A stretch of 38,498 bases of DNA from an uncultured Neglectibacter sp. (lineage in GTDB: Bacteria; Bacillota; Clostridia; Oscillospirales; Acutalibacteraceae): the NCBI GenBank assembly GCA_946554335.1, contig CAMNSA010000018.1, forward strand, positions 1 to 38,498. The letters are read 5' to 3'. A program made the translations under genes and the position numbers. A model generated the notes under the pieces. The model did not search any database. It had not been told where the DNA came from and worked only from the letters and a program-made list of their open reading frames with translations. Shown here piece after piece: positions 1-7,575 of the stretch (its first letter is position 1; each line of letters starts with the position of its first letter).

Positions 1-1039
1 TCTCCCGGATACCCAGCCACTCCACATAAGGCGCACAGCCCCTTACAACATACTTAAAGCGCGGGTCTATATTTTCATTTACCAGAGCCTCCGTACAGGC
101 ATAGGCTTTCAGGTGCTGAATCTGGCACCGTATCCCAAGCTGTGCCGTATCAAAGGACAGCCCCTTCACCCCGTTCCGCGTCACACCCATACCCGCAAAA
201 TTATTCTGTTCCAGCGTCACCGCAGAACCGGAAAACGTAAAATTCCCCGTCTCCAGGCAGGACTGGGCAAAAGCCACGTCACCCCTCACGCCTTCCGTCT
301 CCCCCTCGGACAGATACAGCGACACCATGTCCAGAACCGACTGCGCCACATCAGGATTCTTCCGCTTCACATACTCCCGCATCTGCTCCGCCGTCGCCGC
401 AGCCTTCCCCATGATCCCCGTAAGCCCGGAAACACCGTCACCGGAACCGCCATTCCCACCGCTCCCGTTCCCGGTTTCAGAACCGTCCATGGCCGCCCGA
501 ATGTCTTCCCTGAACTGCCCCATGGACAGCCCAAACCGCTTCCAGATATGCTCCACGTCCCCGTGGTTGCTGGCAATCCCCCTCTTATACCCTTCGGAAT
601 GGGAGATCACCACCCCGTCCGCCAGAGGGTCCAGCCCATGCACCCGGCACAGATAAGCAAACAGCTCCACAGCATATTTATAAGCGGCAAGCACATGGCT
701 CTCCGTGTTCCTCCCGTCCCCGGTCTCCACCCAGTCCGAACCGCCCGTATACCGGATTGTCGCAGGCTCCGTCATCTCCACGCCTATATGCGTCCCGTTT
801 GCATCACCTCCGCAGTGCCATCCCCGGCAGTCCCAGGGCAGGAGCTGGTACACGTCCCCTCCCGGCTCCACAATGGCATGGACACAGGCCCCCGCGTCCG
901 CCTTATCCCAGTTACTGATAAAAGCAGAAGCCCTCGGCTGTGGACACCCCACCGAATGGATCATCAGCCCCTTCACCGCAATCTTCCTCCCCGCCCGGTA
1001 ACACCCGGACTTCGTTAAATATTTTTGAATCAGCTTCAT
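1..1039 (-). CDS. Endolysin: N-acetylmuramoyl-L-alanine amidase plus glucosaminidase (3' end beyond the window)
   Basis: Peptidoglycan hydrolase that opens the host wall at the end of infection. I translated it directly because the frame has no stop before the left edge. The ATG at 1039 follows a good GGAGAAGGAG ribosome site. Residues ~22-175 form an Amidase_2/PGRP zinc amidase: His28 in MIHSVGC, WHCGG and GTHIGVEMTE around 74-90, HSEG at 147-150 and SNHGDVEHIW at 158-166 supply the expected His/Glu/Asp set. A Gly/Ser/Asn-rich linker (~185-205) leads to a glucosaminidase-like (GH73 type) domain with the likely catalytic Glu in SCLETGNF and an NNFAGMG motif. At least 346 codons are present. 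It sits downstream of the holin, separated by a terminator-like hairpin. Both domain assignments are from motif recognition. Confidence 0.9.
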   Translation of the reverse strand, partial: MKLIQKYLTKSGCYRAGRKIAVKGLMIHSVGCPQPRASAFISNWDKADAGACVHAIVEPGGDVYQLLPWDCRGWHCGGDANGTHIGVEMTEPATIRYTGGSDWVETGDGRNTESHVLAAYKYAVELFAYLCRVHGLDPLADGVVISHSEGYKRGIASNHGDVEHIWKRFGLSMGQFREDIRAAMDGSETGNGSGGNGGSGDGVSGLTGIMGKAAATAEQMREYVKRKNPDVAQSVLDMVSLYLSEGETEGVRGDVAFAQSCLETGNFTFSGSAVTLEQNNFAGMGVTRNGVKGLSFDTAQLGIRCQIQHLKAYACTEALVNENIDPRFKYVVRGCAPYVEWLGIRE

Positions 1040-1098
1040 ACAAAACCACTCTCCTTCTCCCGTTCCCTGCCCGGAAACATTCTCCAATTCTCCGCATG

Positions 1099-1129
1099 AA
1101 AAAAGGCACCAGCTTTTCACACTGATGCC
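1099..1129 (-). terminator. Rho-independent terminator-like hairpin before the lysin
   Basis: On the minus strand GGCATCAG (1129-1122) pairs with CTGGTGCC (1112-1105), eight pairs including one G-U, followed by six U. It lies inside the lysis operon, between holin and lysin, so it probably attenuates rather than ends transcription. A near copy of this hairpin precedes the tail hub gene at 5241-5269. Confidence 0.6.
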
Positions 1130-1205
1130 CTCTCATAAAAATCCCAAACCATATCCCCTGCCACACTTTACTGCACTTAACCGCATTTATCCTCCATACC
1201 GTCTC

Positions 1206-1613
1206 CTACTCCTTCCCCTTTTCCTCCCGCAGCTGCGCCAGAACCCCTTTCAGCTTCTCCGGCACCGGAAGCCCAATCCTGGCCGCATTCTCCAGAATCG
1301 AAATCCCCTCATTGGACAGATAAAAGAAAATCACCGCCGTCCGCACCGCGCTCCCGTTCCGGATGATATGCGTATCCAGGATATGCCCCAGAGCCACCAG
1401 GCAGAAAACCACAATCTTCTTAAAAATCCCCCGAAAGCCCACGCCGCTGGACAGCTTCTTCTCCACCGCCGCGGCCATCAGCCCCGTCACATAATCCACC
1501 GCCACAAACACCACCAGGGCATACAGAAAACCGTCAAACCCTCCCATGGCCCAGCCCAGGTATCCGCCCATGGCCGCAAACCCGCACTCTATCACACTCA
1601 CAAACTCCTTCAT
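1206..1613 (-). CDS. Phage holin, TcdE/toxin-secretion holin type
   Basis: 135 aa, the usual size for this holin family. It forms membrane lesions that time lysis and let the lysin out. Hydrophobic segments are visible at ~10-50 (MGGFDGFLYALVVFVAVDYV, followed by TGLMAAA) and ~66-105. The DYVTGLMAA signature followed by a charged KKLSSGVGFRGIFKK loop is typical of Phage_holin_4/TcdE proteins. The C terminus is charged (LREEKGKE). It lies directly upstream of the lysin, as expected for a lysis cassette. The start at 1613 follows the terminator-like hairpin at 1649-1675. Confidence 0.9.
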   Translation of the reverse strand: MKEFVSVIECGFAAMGGYLGWAMGGFDGFLYALVVFVAVDYVTGLMAAAVEKKLSSGVGFRGIFKKIVVFCLVALGHILDTHIIRNGSAVRTAVIFFYLSNEGISILENAARIGLPVPEKLKGVLAQLREEKGKE

Positions 1614-1645
1614 CTAAAATCCCTCGCTTTCTCTGCTTTTCTATA

Positions 1646-1675
1646 TGGAAAAAGCGGCCCGCTCCTAAAAGCCGC
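1646..1675 (-). terminator. Rho-independent terminator-like hairpin upstream of the holin
   Basis: Minus-strand GCGGC (1675-1671) pairs with GCCGC (1658-1654) around a loop, followed by five U (1653-1649). It separates the structural genes from the lysis cassette. Confidence 0.5.
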
Positions 1676-1690
1676 CGCCCTGTTCCCGAT

Positions 1691-1810
1691 CCCATTATCA
1701 GAACATCATTTCCTAACATTCCATGCCATTTTCACACATCTCAAACCATTCCCCAACACCTCATATCATTCTCCCATATTCCAAATCATTTTCAGCACCT
1801 CATACCACTT
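1691..1810. repeat. Six tandem degenerate 20-bp repeats
   Basis: Six consecutive units of exactly 20 bp: 1691-1710, 1711-1730, 1731-1750, 1751-1770, 1771-1790 and 1791-1810. Five of the six units end in CATT on the plus strand; the last ends in CACTT. The middle is usually CTCATA/TCCA-like. On the minus strand each unit begins AATG (AAGTG once). Because 20 is not a multiple of 3 and all frames contain stops, this is not coding. It fills the gap between the tip/fibre gene stop and the holin terminator. Confidence 0.75.
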
Positions 1811-1822
1811 TACCCCCGCCGC

Positions 1823-3229
1823 TCACGCCCCGGCATCCTCAACCTCCGTCAGCGTATAAGTGATCTTCATGGTCTTATTAGCGTCCTTCACCACCGCCGA
1901 AGAAAGATTGTTAATAGTAGCCAGATACGGCGTCAGCAGATACATATGCCGGTACTCATTCCCGTAACTGCCTCCCCACCCCACCAGAAACTGCTTATAC
2001 TGGAACAGAGGCGTGGCCGCACTCCCCAGCCTTGCGCTCCCCTGGGTATGAACCACCGTGTCCTCCGCCGTCACCTGAAAATCCCCGCCCACAATCAGAT
2101 CCCCAACCAGCGTCAGAAACAGCTCGCAGGTTCCCGACTCGCACAAAGGCTTCATCTTGGAAGTGAACCCAAAAGCAATCAGCGACACGTCCGCCGTATT
2201 CGCCACATTGATCTTATAAATCCCCTTCTTGTCATAGGCCGGCACATACAGATACCCGCCCCGCATACAGCACCGGCACTTCCGCTCCGGATAGCTCCCG
2301 GTCATGTCCCGCTCCCCCACAGCCATCAGCTTCGCATTGGAAAGCGTCCACTCCCCCTCCGTCATGGAATAGTCCGTTTTGGAAACCCTCACCCACAGCA
2401 CCCTGGCATTCCCGGAGGAATTGCCCTCATTGGAAAACCCGTACCAGTACCCGTCCTGCCCGTCCAGGAACTCCCCGTACTTCGTATAGCTCCCCAAAAA
2501 CAGAAACGTCTGTACAGGCACCGCATGGTCCTCCAGCACCGTATAAGTGGAATCGTCCAGCCTCTCATTCAGCCCGATACTGAAAACCGGAACCCTCACC
2601 TTCCGCACCCGCACACTGGAATCCTCAAACGTAATGGAATACAGCAGGTTCCTCTCAAAATCCATCTCCGCCGCCTCAAACAACACAATCTGCTTCGCCT
2701 TCCCCAAGTCCCCGATATCCAGCTTCTTGATCTGCAGAAAGGCGCTGGCATCCCCCACCAGGCTCCCGTACCCGTTCTGCCCGCCCTGGGCGCTGGTCAG
2801 CGCCACCGCCGCAATCGTCCCGTTCCCCTGGCTCGGCGTAAACTCCCAGACAAACTTATACCCGTTCTCCAAAACCTTGCTCTCCGTCTGGTTCAGGCTC
2901 CCCCTGGCCGCATTCGCCGTGGTATTCACGTTGTTGGAAGCATAAGCCACCGGCAGGTTGTCCGACATCTCATAGATATGCCCCGCGTCCTCTTCCAGCG
3001 TCTTCGGGAACAGCAGAATCCCCCCTATCATGTTGGGGCAGACCGGCAGCATGGTATCATTCCACGACATCACATCCGCCAGCCGTTCCTCGGAATAGAA
3101 CACCCCCATGGGATTCATCCCCAGGATATTGTTCACCGCCTCCGTCACCATGTTTTCCTCCGTGACCGTCTCCACGTCCCCCGTGACCCCATCCGTCAGT
3201 TCCAGAACCATTGTCCCTTTCAGCTTCAT
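1823..3229 (-). CDS. Phage tail tip or receptor-binding-like structural protein
   Basis: About 468 aa, no domain I can name with certainty. The ATG at 3229 (MKLKGTMVLELTD) is chosen because AGGAAGGAG lies nine bases upstream; an ATG six bases earlier is too close to it, and the frame further upstream overlaps the previous gene. The sequence is rich in aromatic, Gly and Asn residues with repeated short beta-like blocks (GSYTKYGEFLDGQDGYWYGF, MYLLTPYLATINNLSSAVVK), with no signal peptide or membrane segment. Its place after the tail hub and before the lysis cassette is where siphoviruses carry minor tail/fibre or receptor-binding proteins. Function is inferred from position and composition. Confidence 0.6.
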   Translation of the reverse strand: MKLKGTMVLELTDGVTGDVETVTEENMVTEAVNNILGMNPMGVFYSEERLADVMSWNDTMLPVCPNMIGGILLFPKTLEEDAGHIYEMSDNLPVAYASNNVNTTANAARGSLNQTESKVLENGYKFVWEFTPSQGNGTIAAVALTSAQGGQNGYGSLVGDASAFLQIKKLDIGDLGKAKQIVLFEAAEMDFERNLLYSITFEDSSVRVRKVRVPVFSIGLNERLDDSTYTVLEDHAVPVQTFLFLGSYTKYGEFLDGQDGYWYGFSNEGNSSGNARVLWVRVSKTDYSMTEGEWTLSNAKLMAVGERDMTGSYPERKCRCCMRGGYLYVPAYDKKGIYKINVANTADVSLIAFGFTSKMKPLCESGTCELFLTLVGDLIVGGDFQVTAEDTVVHTQGSARLGSAATPLFQYKQFLVGWGGSYGNEYRHMYLLTPYLATINNLSSAVVKDANKTMKITYTLTEVEDAGA

Positions 3230-3245
3230 ACGCATCCGCTCCTTC

Positions 3246-5219
3246 CTATACCAAATCAATGGGCTTCCCAAACGCCCCGATCAGCACCTTCCCCATACTG
3301 TCCGCATAACTCTTCCGCACCAGCTCCATGGTCTCAATCCCCATCTCCCCGGCAACCCTCTTCATGCCCAGGCCGCCGCCAAAAGCAAAACGGGAGACAT
3401 ATTCCTCCACCGTGACCGTGCCGTCCCATGCAGCCGCCGCGGCCATGCCCTGCCCGCTGATGGAAGCAATGCACCCGCCGGTCCCAATCTCCCCCGTACC
3501 GTTCTCCATCCGCAGATACACATTGAACGTGTTGGTAATGTTCGGCACAAGATTGTCAATAGGATAATACAGAGACAAAATGTGCTTACCGCTCCCCCAG
3601 GTCTCCGTCGGACAGTGCGCCAGAATCTCCGAATCATTAAACTCATAAGCAACATAAGCCACAGCCTTCCCGTCCTCCGTCCAAGTGACCGGAAGCTCCA
3701 CCTCCACAATAACATCCTGCGTACTTCCCCCGGCTCTGGAACTGCCCCCTACACTCCCCTCATCTTCTCCGGCACTGTCCCCGTTTCCTCCGGTTCCAGC
3801 CTTCTCCCCGGCCATGCCGCCGTCTGCACCGCTTCCGCCAAAACCCGCTTCCCCGCCGTCACCGGCCCCAACAGCCTCCCCACTGCCCTCTCCCTCTTCC
3901 GCCGCCGGAATTGGAACCACGATACTCCCGGATGCGCTGGCCGTCCTCTCCGCCTGCACCGCCCTCACGTCCACAACCGCCTGCCCGAAAAACTGCACAT
4001 GGGTCTCTTCCTTCGCCGCAAACTCGATACTGATGATCCGCACATTATCCTCCGCCACCGTATAAGCAGAAGCATTGGTAAACGTATGAATCCCCACCTT
4101 CCCGGCCTCAATCTGATTCAAAAGCCCGGAAATATTCTTATCATTCTTAGACTTCGCCTGGGCCAGCCGCGGGTTCTTCCCCACACATTTCAGGCTCTGC
4201 CTCCCTCCGATCCTGCACTGAAAAGACGTGATACAGGCCATCTGCTCCCCGTCCGCCTGCCCTCCCGAAAAAGTCAGCACGTCCCCCAGATCCAGAGCCG
4301 GGTTCCCTATGGTGCTGGAATCAAAAGGCACATAATTCACCACGGACAGGTCCGCCAGTATATTCCTGCACAGCTGCCTCCTGGTCTCTTCCAGACCAAA
4401 CTGCAGGAGCGGGTTCACCCCCAGGTTCATGGTCAGCCCGTCGTCCGCATCCAGCGCATAATACTCCGCCGTCTGCGTCCGCAGGTTCGTGGAGCTCACC
4501 GCCGTATACCTGGTGATAAAATCCGAAAAACTGCTGGAAAACCTGTGCCTCCCCTGCACCTCCATCACCGGCTCCGCCCCGTACTTCCGAAGCTCCAGCC
4601 TTCCCCTCCGGTTGATACAGAAAAACCCGCCCAGCACCTGCCCCACAAAAAACAGCACGTCCCGATACGTCCCAATATCATTCTCCGGATAAATAGAAAG
4701 CAGCTCCCTCCCGTTGGGCATACCCTCAATCTCCGCCCTCGTGTTCTCCATCTCCACGCCGCAGGCCTTACAGCACAGCTCCAGAAAAGCCCAGGCATTC
4801 CCCACAGACTCAAACCCGTTAAAACTCTTCTCAAACCGCAGCATATAGTCATAGGCTTTCAGTTCCAGACAGTGCGCCGTCCGGTTCGCCTCGCTCACCT
4901 CAAAAATGCCCATGGGCACTTCCTCAAAACTGCCGTCCGCCACCCGCAGATGGTAGGACAGCTCCACCCTCGCCCCGTCCAGCGTATACCGGTCAATCTG
5001 TGAAAACAGCGTAACGCCCATCTCCGCCGCATACACCGTCCCCAATTCAATCTCCGCACTCCCGCAGCACTGGGCGGAAACATACCCGCTCCCCCTCACA
5101 ATATCCTCATACCCGAACGGATACACCGCCCCGCCCTTTGTGGTGATCTTCCCCGTCCAGTAATACCTCCGGGTATTCTCCTGCACCGCCCGCAGGAACG
5201 CCTCGCTCACCGGATACAT
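3246..5219 (-). CDS. Tail hub / tail-associated protein (gp27-44-like baseplate component)
   Basis: 657 aa from ATG 5219 (MYPVSEAFLRAVQ), preceded by GGGAAGGGGG; the longer frame to 5288 runs through a terminator hairpin and is rejected. Residues ~1-390 look like a tail hub: an N-terminal GYVSAQCCGSAEIELGTVYA beta region, a FEVSEANRTAHCLELKAYDY strand, then LGDVLTFSGGQADGEQMACI with RRQL helices. A very Gly/Ala/Glu/Asp-rich linker (~450-520) separates this from a C-terminal domain that resembles a carbohydrate or tip domain (GSGKHILSLYYPIDNLVPNI). It follows the tape-measure region across an accessory insertion and adjoins the tip protein gene. The hub role is inferred from position and fold-like features. 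Confidence 0.7.
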   Translation of the reverse strand: MYPVSEAFLRAVQENTRRYYWTGKITTKGGAVYPFGYEDIVRGSGYVSAQCCGSAEIELGTVYAAEMGVTLFSQIDRYTLDGARVELSYHLRVADGSFEEVPMGIFEVSEANRTAHCLELKAYDYMLRFEKSFNGFESVGNAWAFLELCCKACGVEMENTRAEIEGMPNGRELLSIYPENDIGTYRDVLFFVGQVLGGFFCINRRGRLELRKYGAEPVMEVQGRHRFSSSFSDFITRYTAVSSTNLRTQTAEYYALDADDGLTMNLGVNPLLQFGLEETRRQLCRNILADLSVVNYVPFDSSTIGNPALDLGDVLTFSGGQADGEQMACITSFQCRIGGRQSLKCVGKNPRLAQAKSKNDKNISGLLNQIEAGKVGIHTFTNASAYTVAEDNVRIISIEFAAKEETHVQFFGQAVVDVRAVQAERTASASGSIVVPIPAAEEGEGSGEAVGAGDGGEAGFGGSGADGGMAGEKAGTGGNGDSAGEDEGSVGGSSRAGGSTQDVIVEVELPVTWTEDGKAVAYVAYEFNDSEILAHCPTETWGSGKHILSLYYPIDNLVPNITNTFNVYLRMENGTGEIGTGGCIASISGQGMAAAAAWDGTVTVEEYVSRFAFGGGLGMKRVAGEMGIETMELVRKSYADSMGKVLIGAFGKPIDLV

Positions 5220-5240
5220 GAAAACACCCCCTTCCCACAC

Positions 5241-5269
5241 AAAAAGCACCAGCCATTCCTGACTGATGC
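5241..5269 (-). terminator. Terminator-like hairpin before the tail hub gene
   Basis: Minus-strand GCATCAG (5269-5263) pairs with CTGGTGC (5252-5246), followed by UUUUU. It is nearly the same hairpin as at 1099-1129 and sits just upstream of the hub ribosome site. Confidence 0.55.
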
Positions 5270-5348
5270 CTTCCCTAAAAACAATCATAATCTCTCAAAA
5301 AATAAGAATTTTTCAAAACACTTCTTAATCAATAAATATATGCACCGA

Positions 5349-5912
5349 TTACATAGGCTTTAGATTTTTATTAAGCCTATCCACCATCCACGCAATCCGC
5401 TTTTCCCGCCCTGCATCCGTCTTTGCGTCAAAGAACGCCCGTGTATAAGTCTTCTTCACAGATAAAGACATCGCCTGAAAATTTGTGTGGGCTGGCTCAT
5501 AACTTTCCAATATCGCAGAAAGCTGTGCAATCTGCTCTTCCGTAATAACCGCAAGCGGATTTACCGCATCCCATTGGCCGTTCTTTTTGGCATCCGCTAT
5601 TTTCTTTCTGCCAAAATCAGTCATACGCCCCTGCTCTTCAAGCCTTTTGGCTAATTCCTTATTTTTGTCCGACCACTTGCTATTCTCCCTGCGCATCGAA
5701 AAATACTTTTTATAGGTTTTCTCGTCAATCTTTTCCATCTGGCCGTCAATCCATCCAAAGCAGAGCGCTTCTTCCAGCGCTTCTCCCGCCTTTATTGTTT
5801 TCGGTCCGCCAGCCTTTCCAAACAAAACCCAAATACCGGCACTTGAAAGGCAGTTATCATAGAGCCACTTTCTAAACTCATCTCTGCTCCCAAATTCCAT
5901 TATATCGCTCAT
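5349..5912 (-). CDS. YdeI/OmpD-associated family protein (cargo gene)
   Basis: 187 aa, full length for the YdeI/OmpD-associated (bacteriocin-protection-like) family. Recognisable signatures are the N-terminal EFRKWLYDNCLSSAGIWVLF, the core EALEEALCFGWIDGQMEKID, YFSMRRENSKWSDKNK, and the C-terminal KKTYTRAFFDAKTDAGREKR. The biochemical role of this family is poorly defined; stress or antimicrobial peptide resistance has been suggested. The ATG has GAGGTGG upstream. It is part of a four-gene accessory insertion inside the phage tail operon and is lower in GC than the flanking phage genes, which suggests acquisition from a bacterial chromosome. Confidence 0.85.
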   Translation of the reverse strand: MSDIMEFGSRDEFRKWLYDNCLSSAGIWVLFGKAGGPKTIKAGEALEEALCFGWIDGQMEKIDEKTYKKYFSMRRENSKWSDKNKELAKRLEEQGRMTDFGRKKIADAKKNGQWDAVNPLAVITEEQIAQLSAILESYEPAHTNFQAMSLSVKKTYTRAFFDAKTDAGREKRIAWMVDRLNKNLKPM

Positions 5913-5986
5913 TACACACCACCTCTTTCCTATGTCTTATCCGCCAAAGGCCCGCTATCTCCAACAAAAATGAATTGAAAATACCT

Positions 5987-6184
5987 TTAAATCAATTCCA
6001 AAGCCCTTTTATAAAGCGGGTCCATCTCACAGCCGCAACTCCCGCATTCCTTATCTGCCTGCTTAACCGCCGATATTAATGCATCCCTATCAAATTTTCC
6101 GTCTAACCATTGCTGTGCTGGAATAGATATTAAATCCCATCCCGATGCAGCGAACTTCCCCATAATAGATTTTAATTCTTCCAT
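5987..6184 (-). CDS. Small hypothetical protein (65 aa), cargo gene
   Basis: MEELKSIMGKFAASGWDLIS begins a soluble, mixed-charge small protein with a CGSCGC cluster at ~47-52 followed by EMDPLYKRALELI. I do not recognise a family; the Cys-rich motif could bind metal or be redox active. AAGGGAG lies six bases before the ATG. A TATAAT -10 box lies upstream in the 27-bp repeat at 6225-6251, so it probably has its own promoter. The next gene downstream is the YdeI-like gene. Confidence 0.65.
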   Translation of the reverse strand: MEELKSIMGKFAASGWDLISIPAQQWLDGKFDRDALISAVKQADKECGSCGCEMDPLYKRALELI

Positions 6185-6224
6185 AATGTACTCCCTTCAT
6201 AATAACAGTTTTTGGCTCCTTGCC

Positions 6225-6251
6225 ACCATTATACTGGACATCCCGCCAAAA
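6225..6251 (-). promoter_or_regulatory. 27-bp promoter-like repeat, copy 1
   Basis: Minus strand reads TTTTGGCGGGATGTC, then CA, then GTATAATGGT. TATAAT is a consensus -10 box. The matching copy at 7533-7559 differs at two positions only. This copy lies 41 bases upstream of the 65-aa gene. The conserved block occupies the -35 to -15 zone and lacks a standard -35, which suggests an activator-dependent promoter. Confidence 0.6.
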
Positions 6252-6299
6252 GCTCCCGACTGATACCCATTGATACAACCATACCCGGCACACAAAAGC

Positions 6300-6716
6300 C
6301 TATCTGCCCCTGTGCTTCTCCTTCCGCTTCTGCTGTTTCAGCTCAAACATCCGCTGCTTCTCGGCCTCCTTCTGCTCCCTGCCGGCCTGCCTGCGCTCCG
6401 TCTTCCGCTCTTCCCTCTGCAACTGTAACGCCTGCTGGGACTTCGTGCCTATCCCCGCCTGCATGGTCTGTCTCCCGGCCTCCCTCTGCCTCCGCTTCGG
6501 GTTCACTTTCCCGTCCTTCACAGCCACCTCAACAGCCGGACTAAATTTCAGGCCATAGTAATTTTTGAGGACAAAATCCAACACCTCATAGTCCCTGGGT
6601 TCACTCCCGAAGACCACCCGGCATACCGAAAGTCTCCCATCTTCAACCCTCTCAAATACGCCGACCCAGAACGGCCCCTCAAAAAATACCGTCAAGCCTG
6701 CCTTTCCTCTGTCCAT
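6300..6716 (-). CDS. yjdF: YjdF family protein under a riboswitch (cargo gene)
   Basis: 138 aa. The N-terminal half matches the YjdF family closely: LTVFFEGPFWVGVFERVEDG, then VVFGSEPRDYEVLDFVLKNY and LKFSPAVE. The C-terminal half is the usual Lys/Arg/Gln-rich tail (NPKRRQRE to KQQKRKEKHRGR) with coiled-coil potential. The molecular function is unknown; the gene is known for its regulation by an azaaromatic-sensing riboswitch, so a role in handling aromatic heterocyclic compounds is assumed. AAGGAGG lies nine bases before the ATG. A structured leader precedes it (6750-6855). It is unusual inside a phage tail operon. Confidence 0.9.
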   Translation of the reverse strand: MDRGKAGLTVFFEGPFWVGVFERVEDGRLSVCRVVFGSEPRDYEVLDFVLKNYYGLKFSPAVEVAVKDGKVNPKRRQREAGRQTMQAGIGTKSQQALQLQREERKTERRQAGREQKEAEKQRMFELKQQKRKEKHRGR

Positions 6717-6749
6717 AACGAAACCCTCCTTAAATGTGTTATGAACAAA

Positions 6750-6855
6750 GAACGGACAACCCAGGAGGGCAGGTTACTTACCCTGATACCATCAGGACGG
6801 CCGGGCTACCTACCGGCTCTGGCACATCCAAAAGATGCACGTTGCGTTTTTATCT
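6750..6855 (-). promoter_or_regulatory. yjdF-motif (azaaromatic) riboswitch
   Basis: The leader of yjdF on the minus strand contains, in order: a GCAACG element, a GCATC/GGATG hairpin, a GCCGG/CCGGC hairpin whose loop reads TAGGTAGC, a CCTGAT/ATCAGG hairpin, then a related GGTAAGTAACC element, ending ~35 bases before the start codon. The repeated GGTARGTARCC blocks and compact stems immediately upstream of a yjdF gene fit the yjdF RNA. I identified it from context and structure, not from a covariance search. Confidence 0.75.
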
Positions 6856-6903
6856 TTGCTTTCTTATATTTCCAGCAGGATAAACTCCCGCTAAAAAAAA
6901 ATC

Positions 6904-7503
6904 TTACATTTTCGGCATAGATGCCGTATAGTATCCCAATTTATGAAAATTATACCACTCCGATACCTTTTCTTCACTTGCTACATTTAAAGCAAGCAAA
7001 AGCTCTTTTGCAAACTCCATAGGCGCCGTACCATTTGCCGTAATGATATTTTTATCCCTGACCGCCTGTTTTGCAATATACTTTGTTTCTCCTGTGTAAA
7101 CTGATCCCGCCCACTGTTTCAGGTCATTCATATCGTTACTCGTATGCAGTACGTCATTCAAGACACCGACTGTACCCAAAAAAGCAGAAGCATCACAAAT
7201 ACCGCCTAATACTTTGCCCTTTTGACAACATTCCTCTACAAGAGTTTTGACCTGCTGTGCATTCCCGTCTCTCCATGTCATTCCGCCAATTAAAATCAGA
7301 GCCTCATAGTCCTTTGGAACAGATGCAATATCATAATCAGGCAATACCCGGAAGCCGCCTATAGACTGGACATAATCCTTTGACAACGATACTGTTTTTA
7401 TATCATACTGTCCTTGTCCCAACATGGTTATTGCCGATGTTATATATGCCGCTTCCCAATCTGCATACTGCTGTAAGATCACAAATAAAATTGTTTTTTT
7501 CAT
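6904..7503 (-). CDS. DJ-1/PfpI family protein (type 1 glutamine amidotransferase-like), cargo gene
   Basis: 199 aa, complete. N-terminal beta strand KKTILFVILQQYADWEAAYI with conserved Glu17, then ALILIGGMTWRDG, and the nucleophile elbow LGGICDASAFLG with Cys103. Together these give the DJ-1/PfpI Cys-Glu arrangement. Family members act as stress chaperones, glyoxalase/deglycase-like enzymes or hydrolases; the exact reaction cannot be read from sequence. The ATG at 7503 has AAGGAG upstream, and a TATAAT promoter lies in the 27-bp repeat at 7533-7559. A run of eight U follows its stop codon. Confidence 0.88.
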   Translation of the reverse strand: MKKTILFVILQQYADWEAAYITSAITMLGQGQYDIKTVSLSKDYVQSIGGFRVLPDYDIASVPKDYEALILIGGMTWRDGNAQQVKTLVEECCQKGKVLGGICDASAFLGTVGVLNDVLHTSNDMNDLKQWAGSVYTGETKYIAKQAVRDKNIITANGTAPMEFAKELLLALNVASEEKVSEWYNFHKLGYYTASMPKM

Positions 7504-7532
7504 GCTGTCTTCTCCTTCACAGATTTCTCCAT

Positions 7533-7559
7533 ACCATTATACAAGACATCCCGCCAAAA
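7533..7559 (-). promoter_or_regulatory. 27-bp promoter-like repeat, copy 2
   Basis: Minus strand TTTTGGCGGGATGTC, then TT, then GTATAATGGT, 30 bases upstream of the PfpI start. It is identical to the copy at 6225-6251 except for the two bases before the -10 region. Confidence 0.6.
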
Positions 7560-7575
7560 ATCATCCTCTATTTCC

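Noticed and set aside
113-1018. Long plus-strand open frames throughout the window, rich in His, Pro and Arg
   Set aside because: They lie opposite well-identified minus-strand genes. The plus strand is C-rich, which removes stops, and these frames lack ribosome sites and family signatures.
1534-1719. Minus-strand 61-codon frame running into the 20-bp repeats
   Set aside because: It overlaps the holin gene in another frame and has no ribosome site or recognisable sequence.
1691-1810. CRISPR array
   Set aside because: The units are adjacent with no spacers, diverged, and no cas genes are present. The same applies to the 11-bp repeats at 27719-27784.
5220-5288. Longer start for the tail hub gene
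   Set aside because: The extension reads through a terminator-like hairpin; the ATG at 5219 has the correctly placed ribosome site.
6225-7559. Composite transposon bounded by the 27-bp direct repeats
   Set aside because: No transposase or inverted ends. Both copies contain a -10 box close to a start codon, so promoters are the simpler reading.
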